Below, one piece after another: positions 8,601 through 16,058 of a DNA stretch of 64,000 nt (within the stretch, counting starts at the first letter, position 1; each line of letters begins with the position of its first letter). A model generated the notes under the pieces. It ran no database searches. It was not told the DNA's origin and was given only the letters and a program-made list of their open reading frames with translations. Source of the DNA: Acidimicrobiia bacterium (GTDB lineage: Bacteria > Acidobacteriota > Vicinamibacteria > Vicinamibacterales > UBA2999). Location of the stretch: positions 62,001 to 126,000 of the forward strand of contig VFZG01000007.1 in the NCBI GenBank assembly GCA_016871275.1. The letters run 5' to 3'. A program made the position numbers and the translations under genes.

Positions 8601-9505
8601 AGCGGGCCACCGCCGAATCCGACCTCACCCATCTGGCGCAGCAGGCGCTCGATACGGTCAACGCCGGCCTCGACGATATTCGTGACGAGGTCGCGTCGAT
8701 GGAAGCCGCCGGCCAGGTGCAGCCAGACGTGCGCGCCATCCGCGCCGCCGAGGCCGTGGACCCCGACGAACTGGAGGAAGGCGAGTCCGCCCCCGCTCGC
8801 GAGGATGCCGACGAGCAACGGCGCGACTCCGCGGACGCGGCCGGCGAAGACAGCGCGCCGGCCATGACGGCCGAGGAGGCCATCGCCGAGCTGCGCGAGA
8901 AGATCGATCGCATGGGCCCGGTCAACATGATGGCGATCGAGCAGTCGAAGGAGCTCGAGGAACGCCACGGCTTCCTGACCATGCAGCAGCAGGACCTGGT
9001 GGACTCGATCGCTCAGACCAACCGGGCGATCGCCAAGATCGACGAGACCACGCACGCGCGCTTCCGCGAGGCGTTCATCGCGATCAACGAGAACTTCCAG
9101 CAGATGTTCTCGACACTGTTCGGCGGCGGCAAGGCCGGCATCATGCTGCTCGATGAATCCGACCCGCTCGAGAGCGGCATCGACATCGTCGCGCAGCCGC
9201 CCGGCAAGCGCCTGCAGAACGTGATGCTGCTATCGGGCGGTGAAAAGGCCCTGACCGCGATCGCACTGATGTTCGGGATGTTCAAGTACCGCCCGAGCCC
9301 GTTCTGCCTGCTCGACGAAATCGATGCGCCGCTGGACGACGCCAACATCGGCCGGTTCATCGAGATGCTGCGCTCGATGATGGACAAGACGCAGTTCATC
9401 ATCATCACCCACAGCCGCAAGACCATGGAGATTGCCGACAAGCTCTATGGCGTGACGATGGAAGAACCTGGCGTGTCGAAGCTGGTCTCGATTCAGCTGA
9501 ACTAG
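5615..9505 (+). CDS. smc: Chromosome segregation protein SMC
   Basis: This is a 1296-aa condensin ATPase that organises the nucleoid. It has Walker A GPNGCGKSN near residue 32 and a first coiled coil rich in Glu/Arg/Ala. The hinge lies at about 530-720 (FIEVEPRYERAVEACLGDLL), followed by a second coiled coil. The C-terminal head carries the signature LLSGGEKALTA and Walker B FCLLDEIDAPLDD. It is longer than the usual ~1190 aa because of two insertions. One is a four-residue repeat around 617-632 in the hinge, coded by a 12-nt array. The other is an acidic, Ala/Glu/Asp-rich stretch around 1045-1085, just before the conserved IDRMGPVNMMAIE. No scpA/scpB is adjacent. Confidence 0.96.
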   Translation: MHLERLEISGFKSFSDRSELAFDRGVTAIVGPNGCGKSNVADALTWVLGEQSAKSLRGDKMEDVIFSGSDARKPTGAAEVRLRFGNVVVPLSVLKELSEDVPGDTNAAAALRAGGNGHHPELSKDVSSVVREVEVTRRLFRSGESEYLIDGQTCRLKDIHELLMDTGLGAKAYAIIEQGKIGMILSSRPTDRRQLIEEAAGITKYKARRRAAELKLEAAQQNLTRLEDIIFEIDRQRGSMKRQAAKARRYTRLRDEMRRWEKVLFARRYRSLSDAIEAARTRLNEARTNEAAASARLAEVENELGRIRLELASADQAATQARETVHAHELEINRRQQQIALDKQQAEMLLGRAEELEAERQQLDARREPERVAFEGRRQAAAKAATARDAAAALAAGAADEYTRAWLAIEALEQDVDKARADVYAILNTITALTAVHDSAAAQRERAVDTQSRLELEARELGAELDKARAQRVAAAEALHRAQESLDSARMSKAARESELASARLEHEWRARDVRTREQELAGMAARLHSLEEIDTHRGGFADAARIVLVSANGKVGQMGAVADFIEVEPRYERAVEACLGDLLQHILVERLEHVSAGLKLIRQEDAGRCGFIVGRPGVQTGVQADVRPDVADGGMLSSFRSMFGGSTAGGTTPALAGGMQEYWAPSGSALLSSVVRVGGPFPQAIQAVLGGALIADSFEAASRIAPTVPFPVVTLEGDVFRGKHLVTGGDKAESRGILATKREIKQLRERITETRAALDRLIVDTAGFEQAMALATAAIAGLSDEIHRQEKSMVGVQAQAERATDDEARVHQRGELVQSEVDRVQEEIAGLDARQHEARESIASLNRQKTDSEWTLADTQRRLSDARDTAEGLSAKAAEARANHAGLVERSAAAVAEVSRLEELAADLERRVEAATRDMALTREQRERLLHAIVDGQRLMDEDVARLEGLRQGMVVADELAVTIKQSAENQENVIRDARRAVDALRALAAEVDVQRATAESDLTHLAQQALDTVNAGLDDIRDEVASMEAAGQVQPDVRAIRAAEAVDPDELEEGESAPAREDADEQRRDSADAAGEDSAPAMTAEEAIAELREKIDRMGPVNMMAIEQSKELEERHGFLTMQQQDLVDSIAQTNRAIAKIDETTHARFREAFIAINENFQQMFSTLFGGGKAGIMLLDESDPLESGIDIVAQPPGKRLQNVMLLSGGEKALTAIALMFGMFKYRPSPFCLLDEIDAPLDDANIGRFIEMLRSMMDKTQFIIITHSRKTMEIADKLYGVTMEEPGVSKLVSIQLN
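7465..7512 (+). repeat. 12-nt periodic array inside smc
   Basis: Three clean units of the form GGGCGTTCAGAC (7465-7500) plus a degenerate fourth. They code for the four-residue repeat GVQT/GVQA/DVRP/DVAD in the SMC hinge. The same 12-nt word type recurs outside genes at 59159-59194 and 63576-63635. Confidence 0.85.
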
Positions 9506-9508
9506 TCT

Positions 9509-9704
9509 CACCGGGGAACAGCGGCCGCAAGAGATCCTCGCGGCCCAGGAAGGTCTGCTGAATCGGGCTGAGGGCCAGCTGCTCCTCGAACTTCGTGCCG
9601 AATCAGGCATTGATGCGCGCGGTGTCGTCGGGGGTCTGCGCGAGCGGCGTCAGCACCGCTACGAGCAACAGCACACCGGCCAGAAAGAGTCGTGATTGAG
9701 CCAT
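9509..9704 (-). pseudogene. Decayed 5' fragment of a DUF885-family gene
   Basis: Reading from the ATG at 9702-9704 gives a signal peptide (RLFLAGVLLLVAVLTPLAQT). ARINA, an in-frame TGA and FGTKFEEQLALSPIQQTFLGR follow. From memory, this matches the N-terminus of secreted DUF885 proteins, where Trp is expected at the TGA (INAWF). The homology stops about 65 codons in, at the smc 3' end, so the rest of the gene has been deleted. A -10-like TATCGT lies 5 nt upstream of the dead start, mirroring the neighbouring divergent gene. Confidence 0.65.
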
Positions 9705-9750
9705 TCCTCACGATACCGCGCAGCTTTGCGCTTCGCGGTATCCTCACGGC
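9705..9750. promoter_or_regulatory. Mirror-symmetric divergent start region
   Basis: Inverted repeat GATACCGCG (9712-9720) and CGCGGTATC (9734-9742). Each arm overlaps a -10-like hexamer facing outward: TATCGT on the minus strand, 5 nt before the DUF885 remnant ATG, and TATCCT (9739-9744) on the plus strand, 6 nt before the ATG at 9751. No convincing -35 was seen on either side. Confidence 0.5.
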
Positions 9751-11319
9751 ATGAACCGGACGCGCCTGGCGCTGTTCCTGTTTTTCCAGGCGCTCTACGC
9801 GCTGACCTCGTCAGGAAATGTCTTCCGCCTGCCGGACGAATTCGAGGTGTACTTCCAGGTCGAGCGCCTGATCGACGCTGGTGATCTCTCAGTGCCCCAG
9901 GCACTGGAAATCACGCAAGGCTCCTCGTCTGTGTTCTTTGGGCGCATCGGGATCGACGGCAAGCCCTACGCGCCGTACGGCCCGCTGGTTGCGGTGCTGG
10001 CCGTTCCGCACCACCTGCTCGGACGGGGGCTGGCGGCAGTCATGGGGATCGGGCGCGTGCCTCGCGCGCAAGGACTGGCGTGGCTGATCTTCGTCGGCGG
10101 GGTCACCATGCTCGCCGCCGCGACTGCGGCGGCACTCACCGTAGCCGGGTTCCATCGCGCGGTGATCGCGCTGGGCACGCCGGCGCCGATGGCCCTGGGG
10201 CTGTCGATCGTGCTGGGCGGTGCGACCGTGCTGTGGCCGTACGGCACGTCATTTTTCAGCGAGGCGTTTCTCGCGGCGGCATTCATCTGGGCAGCGGTGA
10301 TGTTGATCGAAGCCCGTCGCGCGCAGCATCCCTCGCGGCGCATCGTGTTGGCGGCCGCTTTGATCATCATTGCCGGCCTGACGAAGGTCACGAGCCTGAT
10401 CATGGCTCCTGCATTCGTGGCGGCGGTGCTGGCCGAGACGCGGATCTCCTGGACGCAGCGAACCCGCGTCGCACTGGCACTTGGTGGAGCGATCGGCGTC
10501 GCGGCTGCGATGCAGCTGGGGTGGAATGCGTACCGTTTCGGCTCGCCGTTCGAGTTCGGCTACGACTGGACCGAGACCATTCCGGTGATGCCGGCCCGCG
10601 CCTTCTCAGTGGCTGAGCTGCCGCGCGGCATCGCGGTCCTGTTGTTTGCGCCGGGCAAGTCGCTCTTGCTGTGGGCCCCCATCCTGCTCGTGTCGCTGCT
10701 CAACGCGGCCGACACGTGGCGGCGCGATCGCGGGCTGGCCGCCGGCGCCCTGACCGCTTTCGCACTGGGTGTGCTGGTCTACGGCGCCTACCTCTTCCCG
10801 GAGGGCGGCTACGCGCACGGCCCTCGCCACGTGGTGCCGATCGTTCCGTTACTGGCGCTGCTCGCGGCGGCGCCTGACCTGCGTACGCATTCCAGAACGG
10901 TCCTCAGGGTTGGCGCGGTCATTGGCGTGGTGCTGGCAGTGACGGCGACCCGCGTATCGTATCTCGAGGACCAGGCACTGAGGCGCGATCGGATGGGCCG
11001 CCCGGTGCCGAATTACTACGAAGTGATCGACCCGGCCCCGGGGCGAGCCAGCAATCGCTACCGGTTTGGCCACATTCCGTTTGTGACCGCCATGAGCTCG
11101 AATGGCTGGTCCGAGTCGCCGGTGCCTGGTCTGGGGCCTGACTACTTCTTCCGGCACCTTCGGCAGGCCCGGCTTCAACTGCGGGACGGGATGGCGATCC
11201 CAGAGCCGCTGACCTGGATCTGGCCCGCCACATGGACCCTTCTGGCCTTTGGCGCCGCCGCATTCCTGGTGCGGCAATACGGCGAAATGACGGAACCGGC
11301 CCGTGCCGAGTTCGTCTAA
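9751..11319 (+). CDS. Polytopic membrane protein, GT-C glycosyltransferase-like
   Basis: The 522-aa protein has about ten or more hydrophobic segments. The first periplasmic loop contains an acidic motif (RLPDEFEVYFQVERL) of the kind that holds the catalytic Asp in GT-C enzymes such as ArnT/PMT-like transferases. A later loop has the aromatic pair GYDWTET, and the soluble end contains a Tyr/Phe-rich segment (GLGPDYFFRHL). I infer a lipid-linked sugar transferase, but no decisive motif is present, so it could be another large membrane protein. The start has no Shine-Dalgarno sequence and a -10-like element 6 nt upstream. The next gene begins 6 nt after its stop. Confidence 0.65.
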   Translation: MNRTRLALFLFFQALYALTSSGNVFRLPDEFEVYFQVERLIDAGDLSVPQALEITQGSSSVFFGRIGIDGKPYAPYGPLVAVLAVPHHLLGRGLAAVMGIGRVPRAQGLAWLIFVGGVTMLAAATAAALTVAGFHRAVIALGTPAPMALGLSIVLGGATVLWPYGTSFFSEAFLAAAFIWAAVMLIEARRAQHPSRRIVLAAALIIIAGLTKVTSLIMAPAFVAAVLAETRISWTQRTRVALALGGAIGVAAAMQLGWNAYRFGSPFEFGYDWTETIPVMPARAFSVAELPRGIAVLLFAPGKSLLLWAPILLVSLLNAADTWRRDRGLAAGALTAFALGVLVYGAYLFPEGGYAHGPRHVVPIVPLLALLAAAPDLRTHSRTVLRVGAVIGVVLAVTATRVSYLEDQALRRDRMGRPVPNYYEVIDPAPGRASNRYRFGHIPFVTAMSSNGWSESPVPGLGPDYFFRHLRQARLQLRDGMAIPEPLTWIWPATWTLLAFGAAAFLVRQYGEMTEPARAEFV

Positions 11320-11325
11320 GGGTGT

Positions 11326-12168
11326 ATGGCCAAATCGTTTGTCCTAACAGCGATTCTCGCGGTCGGACTGGCCACGGCCGGCTGCGACATTCAGACCGGA
11401 AACGGCGATTTCTCAATCGATTTCGCCTCGGGGAAGGCCACCGAGACCTGGTCGCGATCCTACAAGGTGCCCGCCAGCGGGCGCTTCGAGTTGATCAACG
11501 TGAATGGTCGCATCTCGGCCGGGCCGACCGACGGCACCGAGGTCATTGTCGAGGGCAAGAAGACCGCCAAGGCCGGCACCGACGAATCTGCGAAGGAACT
11601 CCTGGCCAAGCTGGACATTCGCGAGGAAGTCGGCGAGTCAACGGTTCGCGTGGAATCGCGCCCGCCCCGCCTCAGCGGCTTCTCGCAGCACGACATCGAG
11701 TGGACCGTGAAGGTCCCGAAGGGCGTGGTCGTTGATTTCCGCACCACCAACGGCGATGTGCGGCTCAATGACCTGTCGAACGAGATTCACGCCAAGACGA
11801 CCAACGGCGGCGTGAAGGGCGAGGGCATCCTGCCGAGCAAGATCGAAGCGTCGGCGGTCAACGGCGGCGTGGAAATCAACCTCGGTGAGCCGCTCGATGA
11901 GAACGATTCGGTCGAGCTGGAGACCGTGAACGGCGTCGTGAGCCTCGGCCTGCCGAACGAGAGCAAGGCCACCATTTCCGCGCGCTGCGTCAACGGCGGC
12001 GTGCGCGTGGACGGCGTGAAGATCGAGCGCGAGGACTCGGGCTCGAACGACTACGAGCGCAAACGCCGGCTGAGCGGCACCATGAACGGCGGCGGCGCGA
12101 AGGTGACGATGAGCACCACCAACGGCGTCGTCCACATCGGCAGCGTGGCTGCAAAGAAGACGACGTAG
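11326..12168 (+). CDS. DUF4097 beta-strand-repeat lipoprotein
   Basis: The 280-aa protein has a lipoprotein signal peptide with lipobox ATAGC (Cys about residue 20). Residues 40-270 are a series of short beta strands punctuated by recurring TTNG/VNGG motifs (for example TTNGDVRLNDL, TTNGGVKGEG, VNGGVEINL, VNGGVRVDG, TTNGVVHIG). This is the right-handed helix-like layout of the DUF4097 family. Anchored in the envelope, its role is unknown. It begins 6 nt after the membrane-protein gene and is probably co-transcribed with it. Confidence 0.85.
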   Translation: MAKSFVLTAILAVGLATAGCDIQTGNGDFSIDFASGKATETWSRSYKVPASGRFELINVNGRISAGPTDGTEVIVEGKKTAKAGTDESAKELLAKLDIREEVGESTVRVESRPPRLSGFSQHDIEWTVKVPKGVVVDFRTTNGDVRLNDLSNEIHAKTTNGGVKGEGILPSKIEASAVNGGVEINLGEPLDENDSVELETVNGVVSLGLPNESKATISARCVNGGVRVDGVKIEREDSGSNDYERKRRLSGTMNGGGAKVTMSTTNGVVHIGSVAAKKTT

Positions 12169-12170
12169 GC

Positions 12171-12240
12171 GGGCGAACGGGCGAACGGGCGAACGGGCTG
12201 GCCAGCTAGCCCGCTAGCCTGCTAGCCTGATGGCCTGATC
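12171..12240. repeat. 8-nt periodic arrays upstream of the M48 gene
   Basis: Three perfect copies of GGGCGAAC (12171-12194) are followed by CTAGCCCG, two CTAGCCTG and ATGGCCTG (12206-12237), all with period 8. The array fills the gap between the DUF4097 gene and the GTG at 12241 and leaves no Shine-Dalgarno sequence there. Confidence 0.9.
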
Positions 12241-13374
12241 GTGAACGAAGACAAAGCCTCCAAATATCACCGCTTGCGCCGGCGCGCCGACCTGATGGGC
12301 ACGGCGGTCGCCGGCCTTTTGCTCTTGGCGCTGTCGTTTGGCGGGGGCAGCCAGCGGCTGCGTGAGCTGTCGGCGGCCATCGGGCAGTGGGTGCCGGGCG
12401 GGTTCGAAGAGGCCGTCACCGTGGCGCTGCTCACGATCATGCTGGTGATCGTTCTTCAGATGGTCGAGCTCCCGTTCGCCTACTACCAGGGGTTCCAACT
12501 CGAACATCGATACGGCCTGTCCACGCAGACATTCGGGCACTGGCTCACCGACCAGGCGAAGGGCATGCTGGTAGGGCTCGTGCTCGCCGTCGCCGGCAGT
12601 GCAGTGGTGTTTGCGGCACTACGCAACTGGCCTGACGGCTGGTGGTGGATCTCCGCCACGGTGTTCGCCATTGCCACCATTGGGCTGGCGCAGCTTGCGC
12701 CGGTGGTGTTGCTGCCGATCTTCTACAAGTTCAAGCCGCTCGATCGCCCGGCGCTGGCAGACCGTCTGATGTCGCTGGCGACGCGGGCGCGCACCGACGT
12801 GGTCGGCGTGTTCGAGTGGGTGTTGAGCGGGCATACCAAGAAGGCCAACGCCGCCCTGGCGGGCATCGGCAAGACCCGCCGTATCCTGCTGTCCGACACG
12901 CTGCTCACCGACTATTCCGAGGACGAGATCGAAGTGATCCTCGCGCACGAACTCGCCCACCATGTCCACCGCGACCTGTGGCGCGGCATTGCCGTGCAGA
13001 CGGCCGCCCTGGTCGGCGGCTTCTTTGCCGCTGACCTGGCGCTGCGGTGGCTCGAAGATCCGCTGGGGTTGCGGGGCCTGTCGGATCCCGCGGCCTTGCC
13101 TATGCTGCTGCTGATGGGCGGCGCATGGTCGCTCCTGCTGATGCCCCTGGCCAATGCGGTGTCGCGCGCCCAGGAGCGCGCCGCCGATCGTTACGCGCTG
13201 AAGACGACGGGCAATGCCGAGGCGTTTGTGACGGCGATGAAGCGGCTGTCGCAGCAGAACCTGGCCGAAGAGCACCCCTCGCTGCTGGTGCGATGGTTCT
13301 TCTACTCACACCCGCCGATTCGCGAACGGATCGATGCCGCGCGTGCGTTCGCGCGCGACGGCGCGCAAGCCTAG
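12241..13374 (+). CDS. M48 family (Ste24-like) membrane metalloprotease
   Basis: The 377-aa protein has several membrane segments and a Zn site HELAHH at residues 236-241. The third-ligand motif is Glu312...Asp316 (ERAAD). The N-terminal half contains LPFAYYQGFQLEHRYGLSTQT, the domain that precedes the protease in CAAX-prenyl-protease-1/Ste24-type enzymes. VFEWVLSGHTKKANAALAG near the catalytic region is also typical. It likely performs membrane-protein quality control. The GTG start comes directly after the 8-nt arrays; other starts would cut into conserved sequence. Confidence 0.9.
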   Translation: MNEDKASKYHRLRRRADLMGTAVAGLLLLALSFGGGSQRLRELSAAIGQWVPGGFEEAVTVALLTIMLVIVLQMVELPFAYYQGFQLEHRYGLSTQTFGHWLTDQAKGMLVGLVLAVAGSAVVFAALRNWPDGWWWISATVFAIATIGLAQLAPVVLLPIFYKFKPLDRPALADRLMSLATRARTDVVGVFEWVLSGHTKKANAALAGIGKTRRILLSDTLLTDYSEDEIEVILAHELAHHVHRDLWRGIAVQTAALVGGFFAADLALRWLEDPLGLRGLSDPAALPMLLLMGGAWSLLLMPLANAVSRAQERAADRYALKTTGNAEAFVTAMKRLSQQNLAEEHPSLLVRWFFYSHPPIRERIDAARAFARDGAQA

Positions 13375-13388
13375 GCGTCGTTCACCGC

Positions 13389-14606
13389 TCACCCACGCGC
13401 CAGCCGCACCATCTGGTCGAAGGCGGGGTCGGTCGCCTCACCGAGCGCGCGCTTGGCGATGTACTCGCCCAGGACCGGTCCGTGCTTGAACCCGTGTCCC
13501 GAGCCGCCCCCCGCGATCAGCACATTGTCGAAGTCCGGATGGCGGTCGATGATGAAGTGTTCGTCCGCGGTGTTTTCGAGCTGGCAGACGCGACTCTCAA
13601 TCACTGGTTGATCTTTGAGGGCGGGGAAGCGCAGCGCCAGGTAGGCGCGGGCCCGGCGGACTTCGTGGGGCGTCACGATACGTTCGTCGGTATCGGGATC
13701 GAACGTCGGCGCGCCGGTGGTCGTGCAGACCTTGAAGCCGCGCTCGTCGATGCTGGCAAAGCCGTAACAGCGGTCTTCCGAGTAGTTGGGAAAGTTCGGG
13801 AAGCTGAAGCGCGTATCGCCGGCCGGCGTGCCGAAGTACAGCACGTCGCGTCCCGGCACCTGAATCCTGTTGCCCAACAAGGCCGGGAACAACCGCGGCA
13901 GCCACGGTCCGCAGGCGAACACGAACTGCTCGGCGGCCACCCGCTCACCGCCGGCTAACTCGAGGTCCTGCAGTCTTCTGCCCTGGGCGCGGCCGGGCTT
14001 GGCGCGGGCGACGGCGACCGTGCCGCCCTTGCGGGTCAACGCCGTGGCGACCGCCAGAATGGCCTGTTTCGCGCGCAACACGCTCGCTCCTGGTTCGAGC
14101 AGGCCCACGCCCACGCCTTCCGGATTCATCTGCGGGTATCGCTTGCGCAGCTCGTCGTGCGACAGTGATTCGGTGGCGACGCCAAGCCGGGCGAGTGTCG
14201 CCTGCGTGGCCCGCATTCCGGCGGTCCAGTCGGGCGCCAGTTGCAGGCGGCCGGTCTGCATCATGAGCGGCACGCCGAATTCTTCCTGCCGTGCGCGCCA
14301 GGCGGTGATCGCGCGCAGCGCCGAACGCGAATACAGCTCACGGTCGCCGTAGCCGCATCGGATCTGCCTGGTCTCATCGCCGGACGTCGCGCGCGAGTTG
14401 CCCGGCCCGTAGGCGTCGAGCAGGGTGACGCGGTGGCCCATTTCGCGCAGGTGGAGCGCCGTCCACGCGCCGAACGCGCCGCCGCCGACCACGACCACCG
14501 GCGCTCTCGGCGTGGCCTGTGACGCGGCGCTCAGCCGCGTGCCGAATCCCAGCGCCGAGGCGCCGACCGGCAATCCGGTGGCTTTGATGAAGGTGCGTCT
14601 ATTCAC
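13389..14606 (-). CDS. Tat-exported FAD-dependent oxidoreductase (sarcosine-oxidase-like)
   Basis: The 405-aa protein begins with a twin-arginine signal (NRRTFIKATG) before a hydrophobic core. A dinucleotide-binding motif follows (VVVVGGGAFGAWTALHL), then the DAO fold. YGPGNSRATSGDETRQIR resembles the monomeric sarcosine oxidase/N-methyltryptophan oxidase group, whose members bind FAD covalently through a Cys near the C-terminus. Here GGGSGHGFKHGPVLGEYIA is present near the end without an adjacent Cys, so covalent attachment is doubtful. The start is GTG 14606. It converges with the M48 gene (14-nt gap). Confidence 0.85.
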   Translation of the reverse strand: MNRRTFIKATGLPVGASALGFGTRLSAASQATPRAPVVVVGGGAFGAWTALHLREMGHRVTLLDAYGPGNSRATSGDETRQIRCGYGDRELYSRSALRAITAWRARQEEFGVPLMMQTGRLQLAPDWTAGMRATQATLARLGVATESLSHDELRKRYPQMNPEGVGVGLLEPGASVLRAKQAILAVATALTRKGGTVAVARAKPGRAQGRRLQDLELAGGERVAAEQFVFACGPWLPRLFPALLGNRIQVPGRDVLYFGTPAGDTRFSFPNFPNYSEDRCYGFASIDERGFKVCTTTGAPTFDPDTDERIVTPHEVRRARAYLALRFPALKDQPVIESRVCQLENTADEHFIIDRHPDFDNVLIAGGGSGHGFKHGPVLGEYIAKRALGEATDPAFDQMVRLARG

Positions 14607-14716
14607 GGCTCGCTGCTTTCCCGGCGCGGATGTGCCCCATACCCGCAGAGTTTACACTTCCGTGCGTGCGCGTTCGCCACAACCTGCGGCATGCTACGCT
14701 GCGGAGAGGCCACACC

Positions 14717-15649
14717 ATGCTGGCGAGAGTGGGAACGTGGATCGTGGGACTTGGGGCGTGGGCCATGGTCATGAGCATCACCGGGTCGGCGCAGTACACC
14801 AAAAAGACCAACGTCGCGCACCGCGGCGCGTCGGCCTATGCGCCGGAACACACGCTGGCGGCCTACCGGCTGGCGATCGAGATGGGCGCCGACTTCGTCG
14901 AGCAGGATCTCGCCGTTACCCGGGACGGCGTGCTGATTTGCCTGCACGACGCCAGCCTCGAGCGCACCACCAACGTCGAGCAGTTGTTTCCAGGCCGGGT
15001 CAGCACGCAAACGATCGAAGGCAAGACCCGCCAGGCCTGGCTCGCCAACGATTTCACGCTCGCCGAGATCAAGACGCTCGACGCGGGATCGTGGTTCGAC
15101 AAGAAGTACGCCGGCGAAAAGATCCCGACCTTCGATGAAGCGATTGCGCTGATTCGCGGCAAGGCCGGCATTTTCCCTGAGCTGAAGACGCCCGAGATCT
15201 ACGCCGGCCGTAACGTCGAGTTCGAACAGCTGGTGGCCGCCGCGCTCGAGAGGAACGGGCTGCGCGGCCCGAAGGCCGATCCGAAGACGCCGGTGATTCT
15301 CCAGACCTTCGGACCATCGAGCGCGCGCACCCTGGCGCAGATCAAGATCGGTGTGCCGGTGGTGCTGCTGCTCGGCAACGACGAGGGCTTCAAGACCGCC
15401 GCCGACCTCAAAGCCTGGAAGGGCATTGTCCAGGGCTTCGGGCCCGCGAAGAACATCGTCTTTCGCAATCCCGACTTCGTGAAGTGGGCGCACGCCGAAG
15501 GCATGACGGTCACGCCCTATACGTTCCGATCGTCAGATGTGGGGAAGACCAACTTCCGGGACGTGTCGGAAGAGATGTCGCACTATCTCTACCGACTGGG
15601 CGTCGACGCGCTGTTTACCGACAACCCCGACCGATTCCCGCGAAAGTGA
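14717..15649 (+). CDS. Glycerophosphodiester phosphodiesterase
   Basis: The 310-aa protein has a signal peptide (WIVGLGAWAMVMSITGSAQ). The GDPD fold shows catalytic His in NVAHRGASAYAPEHT, metal ligands in DFVEQDLAVTRDGVLICLHD, and a C-terminal strand VDALFTDNPDRF. It releases glycerol-3-phosphate from phospholipid head groups in the periplasm. The large insertion after the first His region (about 75-110) is normal for GlpQ-like forms. The start at ATG 14717 is supported by GGAGAGG 8-9 nt upstream; an upstream in-frame ATG would precede the signal peptide. The gene ends in a 7-nt array. Confidence 0.9.
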   Translation: MLARVGTWIVGLGAWAMVMSITGSAQYTKKTNVAHRGASAYAPEHTLAAYRLAIEMGADFVEQDLAVTRDGVLICLHDASLERTTNVEQLFPGRVSTQTIEGKTRQAWLANDFTLAEIKTLDAGSWFDKKYAGEKIPTFDEAIALIRGKAGIFPELKTPEIYAGRNVEFEQLVAAALERNGLRGPKADPKTPVILQTFGPSSARTLAQIKIGVPVVLLLGNDEGFKTAADLKAWKGIVQGFGPAKNIVFRNPDFVKWAHAEGMTVTPYTFRSSDVGKTNFRDVSEEMSHYLYRLGVDALFTDNPDRFPRK

Positions 15650-15670
15650 CTTCTCACTTCTCACCTCGCC
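15650..15670. repeat. 7-nt periodic array at the GDPD/cupredoxin junction
   Basis: Two copies of CTTCTCA and a degenerate third directly after the GDPD stop, overlapping the convergent cupredoxin stop (15661-15663). It uses the same word as the array at 844-891, 15 kb away. Confidence 0.75.
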
Positions 15671-16038
15671 CTGACGCTCAATACCCCGCGCATGTCCTTG
15701 CAGCGCGGGTCGGTCGTCAGGTTGCAATAGAACGTAAATGTGCCCGCCTGATCGGCGCGAAACTCGAACGAGATTGAGCTCATGCCGGCGACGCGCTTGA
15801 AGATGCGATAGGCGTCGATGGCGAAACTCACCGGCACGTCTTCACTGTGCAGGATGATCTTGACCAGATCGTCCTGTGAGACTTCCAGCCTGTCAGGGGT
15901 GAAGACGTAATCCTTGGCGACAATGGTGAATTCGCGGCGGTGTTGGGCGGGCTCCTGCGCCACAGCCAGAGCCGCTCCGCCCATCACCAGCGCGACCGCC
16001 CACAGCAGTCGTGAGGGTCGTGGCCGGCGCAGGTGCAT
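15661..16038 (-). CDS. Secreted cupredoxin-fold protein with altered metal site
   Basis: The 125-aa protein has a signal peptide (LLWAVALVMGGAALAVAQ). Its fold resembles the CuA/cytochrome c oxidase subunit II cupredoxins: FTIVAKDYVFTPDRLEV, LHSEDVPVSFAID and FTFYCNLTTDPRCKDMRGVLSV. The usual Cys-x3-Cys-x3-His-x2-Met loop is instead Cys-x7-Cys-x2-Met with no His, so a normal CuA or blue-copper centre is unlikely. The -10-like TACACT (16045-16050) is 6 nt from the ATG. It may bind copper differently or be a structural relative. Confidence 0.75.
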   Translation of the reverse strand: MHLRRPRPSRLLWAVALVMGGAALAVAQEPAQHRREFTIVAKDYVFTPDRLEVSQDDLVKIILHSEDVPVSFAIDAYRIFKRVAGMSSISFEFRADQAGTFTFYCNLTTDPRCKDMRGVLSVRAR

Positions 16039-16050
16039 GTTGACAGTGTA
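16039..16050 (-). promoter_or_regulatory. -10 element of the cupredoxin gene, leaderless spacing
   Basis: TACACT on the minus strand (16045-16050), 6 nt before the ATG at 16038. No -35 was recognised and there is no Shine-Dalgarno sequence. Confidence 0.5.
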
Positions 16051-16058
16051 TTACGCGA

